From contig CALWUO010000013.1 of assembly GCA_944384745.1 (NCBI GenBank), positions 1 through 45,886 on the forward strand: 45,886 nucleotides of DNA. Reading direction: 5' to 3'. A program made the position numbers and the translations under genes. The notes under the pieces were generated by a model. It did no database searches and was not told the origin of the DNA. It saw nothing but the letters and a program-made list of their open reading frames with translations. This stretch comes from an uncultured Butyricicoccus sp. (GTDB lineage: Bacteria; Bacillota; Clostridia; Oscillospirales; Butyricicoccaceae). Below are positions 42,902 through 45,886 of this stretch, in pieces (the stretch's first letter is position 1; the number at the start of each line of letters is the position of its first letter).

Positions 42902-44869
42902 TCAGCCTAGTTTGAATTTGTTAACAAGGTCTTTGAGCATTTCAGCTTGACCAGATAGTTCTTCACTTGCTGCGGCAGATTCTTCAGCAGTTGCAGAGTT
43001 AGTCTGCACAACACTTGAAATTTGGTCGATACCTTGTGTAATTTGAGCAATAGAAACATGTTGTTTTTGAACAGCCTCAGAAACTTCGTCCATACTACTA
43101 ACAGCATCTTTAGCTGCCTCCAATACATCTTCAACAGAAGTAATTACACTGTCCATCATCTCAGAACCACTATTAACAGCACTTACAGATTTTTCTATTA
43201 GCTGTTTAGTAGCTTTTGCAGCTTGGTCTGACTTAGATGCAAGATTTCTAACTTCATCAGCAACAACAGCAAAGCCCTTACCAGCTTCACCAGCACGAGC
43301 AGCTTCTACTGCGGCATTAAGTGCTAATATATTGGTTTGGAAAGCAATATCTTCAATAGTTGATATTATTTTACCAATTTCTTGTGAAGAAACCGATATG
43401 TCATTCATAATTTTGCTGAGTTTTATAATAGATTCATTGCTTTGTTGCAGTTTTCCGCCTGCCTCATTGGAAAGTTTGCTTGCATACATGGACATATCAG
43501 CTGTCTTTTTACTTGATGCCTCAATATCGGTTATTGTAGCGGATAGTTCTTCAACAGCACTAGCTTGCTCAGTAGCACCTTGAGCTAAACTCTGAGAACC
43601 ATTGGCAACTTGGTCTGAACCAATTGAAACTTGTTCTGACGCAACATGTATTTGAGATAAAATATCACTCAAATTGCCTGTTATTCTATTTATAGCAGGT
43701 AATAACTGCTTATAATCGCCAACATAATAATTACTATGCTTAGAGCGTACACTAAAATCGCCCTCAGCCATCTGATTTAGTAGATATTCTATATCTTGTA
43801 TTAGGTTTCTTAATGTTACAACAATATGAGATGTTTCTTTGACAAGACGTCCAGTTTCATCATTGGATTTTATCTGTGGCATAGGTGTTTTTAAATCACC
43901 TTGTGCAAGCAATGAAATACGATAAACACAATCTTCAACAGGTTTACCTATTGCATAAGATAAACGGAAGCTTATAAATAATCCAATAACGATAGCTAAC
44001 ACAATAAGTATAGCTGTTACAGCTGTACTCTGATAAACAGGTCCTATAAGGTCAGATTTTGGAACGCTAAGACCTAAACTCCAGCCGTCAGTATCCTCAA
44101 TAGGAGCAAATGAAAATACTTTGTCTACTCCATCTATTGTATATTCACTAACACCACTCTCACCATTACGCATTTTTGCATGATATGAAGCAAGAGTTTC
44201 TAGTGATTTGTCGCTTTTAGCCTCTTCTTCTATATTCTGATTACAAACAACTGAAGTATTAGCATCTGCAATAGTATTACCATCAGCATCTATAATATAA
44301 GGGGCACTATTGTCTGTTATATGTACTGATGCAACAACATCATTTAAAAAGTTTTCATCAGGTACAAGATATACAACGCCAACAATTTCACTAGATGGAA
44401 TTCCATCTTTCCAAAGAGGAGCAGCAACTATAACAGTCAATTCATCAGTTATATTACTTCTTACAGGAGTTGAAACATAGCATTCACCATTTAATGCACG
44501 TTTGAAATATTCTCTATCAGAATAATCATTTCCATCAAACAAGCTAATACCATTTAAATTAAGTAAATTACCACGAACCATGTTATATTGTTTAGCATAA
44601 GAATTCATAAGTTGCTGTTTTTCTGCAAGAGAAACAGTTGGGTCACTAAATCTTGAAACAGAACCAACCGCACCAGCGGCATTTTTATATGCTGTCAACT
44701 CTTGTTCAATTCTAGCTGATGTAACTTGTGCAGTGCCTTTCATTGAGTTTTTTAACATAGCTATGGAACTATAAAAATTCATGGATATGCTCACAATACC
44801 AAGAATAATCATACTAATGACAATAGTCGATATCATTCCAAGCCGTATTTTGCTTTTTATACTTTTCAT
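42902..44869 (-). CDS. methyl-accepting chemotaxis protein (dCache-HAMP-MCP)
   Basis: A 655-residue chemoreceptor. Membrane helix 1 (about 12-34), an extracellular dCache-type sensor (about 40-275; [39 protein letters not shown]), helix 2 (about 280-302), a HAMP domain and a second HAMP-like segment ([11 protein letters not shown]), then the signalling hairpin with the conserved tip [40 protein letters not shown]. No CheR-binding pentapeptide at the C-terminus. It is the only receptor gene in the window. A SigD-like -10 box lies upstream, as expected for late motility genes. Confidence 0.95.
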   Translation of the reverse strand: MKSIKSKIRLGMISTIVISMIILGIVSISMNFYSSIAMLKNSMKGTAQVTSARIEQELTAYKNAAGAVGSVSRFSDPTVSLAEKQQLMNSYAKQYNMVRGNLLNLNGISLFDGNDYSDREYFKRALNGECYVSTPVRSNITDELTVIVAAPLWKDGIPSSEIVGVVYLVPDENFLNDVVASVHITDNSAPYIIDADGNTIADANTSVVCNQNIEEEAKSDKSLETLASYHAKMRNGESGVSEYTIDGVDKVFSFAPIEDTDGWSLGLSVPKSDLIGPVYQSTAVTAILIVLAIVIGLFISFRLSYAIGKPVEDCVYRISLLAQGDLKTPMPQIKSNDETGRLVKETSHIVVTLRNLIQDIEYLLNQMAEGDFSVRSKHSNYYVGDYKQLLPAINRITGNLSDILSQIHVASEQVSIGSDQVANGSQSLAQGATEQASAVEELSATITDIEASSKKTADMSMYASKLSNEAGGKLQQSNESIIKLSKIMNDISVSSQEIGKIISTIEDIAFQTNILALNAAVEAARAGEAGKGFAVVADEVRNLASKSDQAAKATKQLIEKSVSAVNSGSEMMDSVITSVEDVLEAAKDAVSSMDEVSEAVQKQHVSIAQITQGIDQISSVVQTNSATAEESAAASEELSGQAEMLKDLVNKFKLG

Positions 44870-44905
44870 AAGATATACACTCCCATATATGTATTACTTT
44901 GGCAT

Positions 44906-44913
44906 ATATCGAC
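44906..44913 (-). promoter_or_regulatory. SigD-type -10 box upstream of the chemoreceptor gene
   Basis: On the minus strand the sequence GTCGATAT matches the SigD -10 consensus GCCGATAT in 7 of 8 positions, 37 bases before the ATG. The -35 position shows only TATT or TTAT instead of TAAA. Confidence 0.45.
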
Positions 44914-45047
44914 ATTTTATTAAAAAAAATAATATCTACACATTGAAAATATGCAAAATATAGGACTGATTACAAGTTTTTTTATTTATAAAATACAAAT
45001 ATTTAACATATATTTACTTTGAAAAATGAAAGTTGGAGGTAAATAAT

Positions 45048-45674
45048 ATGTTTTTAGCATCAAGTTTACTTATGAGTGCTATTTATCTTGTTTTAAGAGT
45101 ACAAGGAAATAGTTTCCCAAAACCACTTACAGCTAAACAGGAACAAGAATATATTGCAAAAATGTTAAAAGGGGATAAAATAGCAAAATCCAAGCTTATA
45201 GAACATAATTTAAGACTTGTAGCCCATATAGTTAAAAAATATTATTCAGACCCAGCAGACCAAGATGATTTAATATCAATAGGTACAATAGGGCTTATGA
45301 AAGCAGTAAATAGTTATAGACCTGAAAAAGGAGTAAAGCTTGCAACTTATGCCGCAAGATGTATAGAAAACGAAATTTTAATGCATTTTAGGTCTAATAG
45401 AAAATCATCAAATGAAATTTCTCTTTCTGAAACTTTAGACCATGATGGTGATGGAAATTCACTTGAAATTATGGATTTAATAAGTTGTGAAGATAAGAAT
45501 TTAACAGCAATAGACAATAATGACCAATATAATCAGCTTTACGAACATATAAAAAAAGATTTACAACCAAGAGAACGACAAATAATCTCATTAAGATATG
45601 GTTTAGGTGGTAAAGAACCACTCACACAAAGAGAAATAGCCTCAATGTATAAAATATCACGTTCATATATATAG
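45048..45674 (+). CDS. sigK: sporulation sigma factor SigK, C-terminally truncated (interrupted gene)
   Basis: 208 residues from ATG 45048, seven bases after GGAGGT; a TTG at 45033 is in frame but precedes that site. The hydrophobic pro-sequence (FLASSLLMSAIYLVLRVQGNSFPKPL) is typical of pro-SigK, which is cleaved in the mother cell. Region 2 (IEHNLRLVAHIVKKYY...DLISIGTIGLMKAVNSY...GVKLATYAARCIENEILMHFR) is intact. Region 4 starts normally (RERQIISLRYGLGG...PLTQREIASMYKISRSYI) but stops within the recognition helix; family members continue with a VSRIEKKAL-type helix and end 25-33 residues later. No frameshifted continuation was found. A candidate weak SigE-like box (CATATATT, 45007-45014) lies upstream. 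See the finding on a mobile element in sigK. Confidence 0.88.
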   Translation: MFLASSLLMSAIYLVLRVQGNSFPKPLTAKQEQEYIAKMLKGDKIAKSKLIEHNLRLVAHIVKKYYSDPADQDDLISIGTIGLMKAVNSYRPEKGVKLATYAARCIENEILMHFRSNRKSSNEISLSETLDHDGDGNSLEIMDLISCEDKNLTAIDNNDQYNQLYEHIKKDLQPRERQIISLRYGLGGKEPLTQREIASMYKISRSYI

Positions 45675-45788
45675 AACCACTTATAATGTAAACGATGTCC
45701 AGAAAGTTTTTAAAGACTTTCTGGACATTTATATTTGTAAGCGACCATTTATCTTATAAATATGACAATTCTTTTGGAGGAAAAAACA
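45657..45788. mobile_element. putative left boundary of an integrated element in sigK
   Basis: Homology to SigK ends at about 45672, the stop follows at once, and a ParA gene typical of conjugative elements begins 115 bases later. The attachment core cannot be delimited without the other end. No integrase gene is within the window. Confidence 0.5.
45696..45736 (+). terminator. terminator after the truncated sigK
   Basis: A perfect 12-bp stem (TGTCCAGAAAGT / ACTTTCTGGACA, 45696-45707 and 45716-45727) and an 8-base loop, followed by TTTATATTT. It would insulate the inserted element from sigK transcription. Confidence 0.8.
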
Positions 45789-45886
45789 TTGGAAACACAA
45801 ATTATAGCGATAGCTAATCAAAAAGGTGGAGTAGGAAAAACAACAACCTGTGCCAATCTTGGAATAGGACTAGCACAGGCTGGTAA
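45789..45886 (+). CDS. ParA family ATPase, Tn1549/ICE type, 5' part
   Basis: TTG start at 45789, eight bases after GGAGG; the frame stays open to the window edge (32 codons). The visible N-terminus METQIIAIANQKGGVGKT, followed by TTCANLGIGLAQAG, holds the deviant Walker A motif KGGVGKTT of ParA/Soj ATPases. The IIAIANQKGGVGKTTTCANLGIGLAQ wording, split here only for description, is that of the ParA proteins at the start of the conjugation module of Tn1549-like integrative elements of Clostridia, rather than chromosomal Soj, which usually reads TTTSVNL or TTTAVNL. It acts in partition or maintenance of the excised element. Confidence 0.75.
   Translation, partial: METQIIAIANQKGGVGKTTTCANLGIGLAQAG

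Noticed and set aside
45660..45700. Frameshift as the cause of the short SigK
   Set aside because: Other frames after the stop give at most a few residues (IEPLIM) before a new stop and do not restore the expected SRIEKKAL helix.

Overview
The window reads as chromosomal DNA of a low-GC, motile, spore-forming Clostridia member (Firmicutes). The signs are AT-rich codon use, strong AGGAGG-type ribosome binding sites, FliY with a CheC-like domain, CheC/CheD/CheV, a SigD-type flagellar sigma factor, a SigK-type sporulation sigma factor and SLH surface proteins. No rRNA, tRNA or CRISPR array was seen.

Left part (1-8155): the 3' end of a GHL10-type glycoside hydrolase-like gene; a small nucleotidyltransferase/HEPN pair whose nucleotidyltransferase active site looks decayed; rsmI on the minus strand; a membrane-anchored DUF348-G5-3D cell-wall protein; a YjfB-like small motility protein behind a good SigD-type promoter; an unrecognised lipoprotein on the minus strand; a large SLH-anchored surface protein; and about 395 bases without a gene that end in the promoter of the flagellar operon.

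Centre (8080-33833): one 25-kb co-directional fla/che operon, flgB-flgC-fliE-fliF-fliG-fliH-fliI-fliJ-fliK-flgD-TIGR02530-flgE-flbD-motA-motB-fliM-fliY-cheY-fliO-fliP-fliQ-fliR-flhB-flhA-sigD-flhO-flhP-cheC-cheD-cheV, closing with an HDOD/EAL-like gene. It builds rod, MS ring, C-ring, export gate and ATPase, hook and stators, and encodes adaptation factors. fliL, flhF, flhG, flgM, cheA, cheW, cheB and cheR are absent and must lie elsewhere or be missing.

Right part (33876-42891): a minus-strand raffinose-family/sucrose operon (msmE-msmF-msmG permease, GH36 alpha-galactosidase, separate P-loop kinase, GH13_18 sucrose or sucrose-6-phosphate phosphorylase), with a divergent AraC-type regulator. 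The alpha-galactosidase and kinase resemble the two halves of the fused AgaSK enzyme of Ruminococcus gnavus, here as adjacent separate genes. A methyl-accepting chemotaxis protein follows, convergent with the regulator.

Right edge (45048-45886): a sigK gene whose product stops inside the final helix-turn-helix, then a terminator, then the start of a ParA gene of the kind carried by Tn1549-like integrative conjugative elements. This suggests that the window ends at the boundary of a mobile element sitting in sigK, analogous to the skin elements of other spore formers. This junction is the most interesting observation here.
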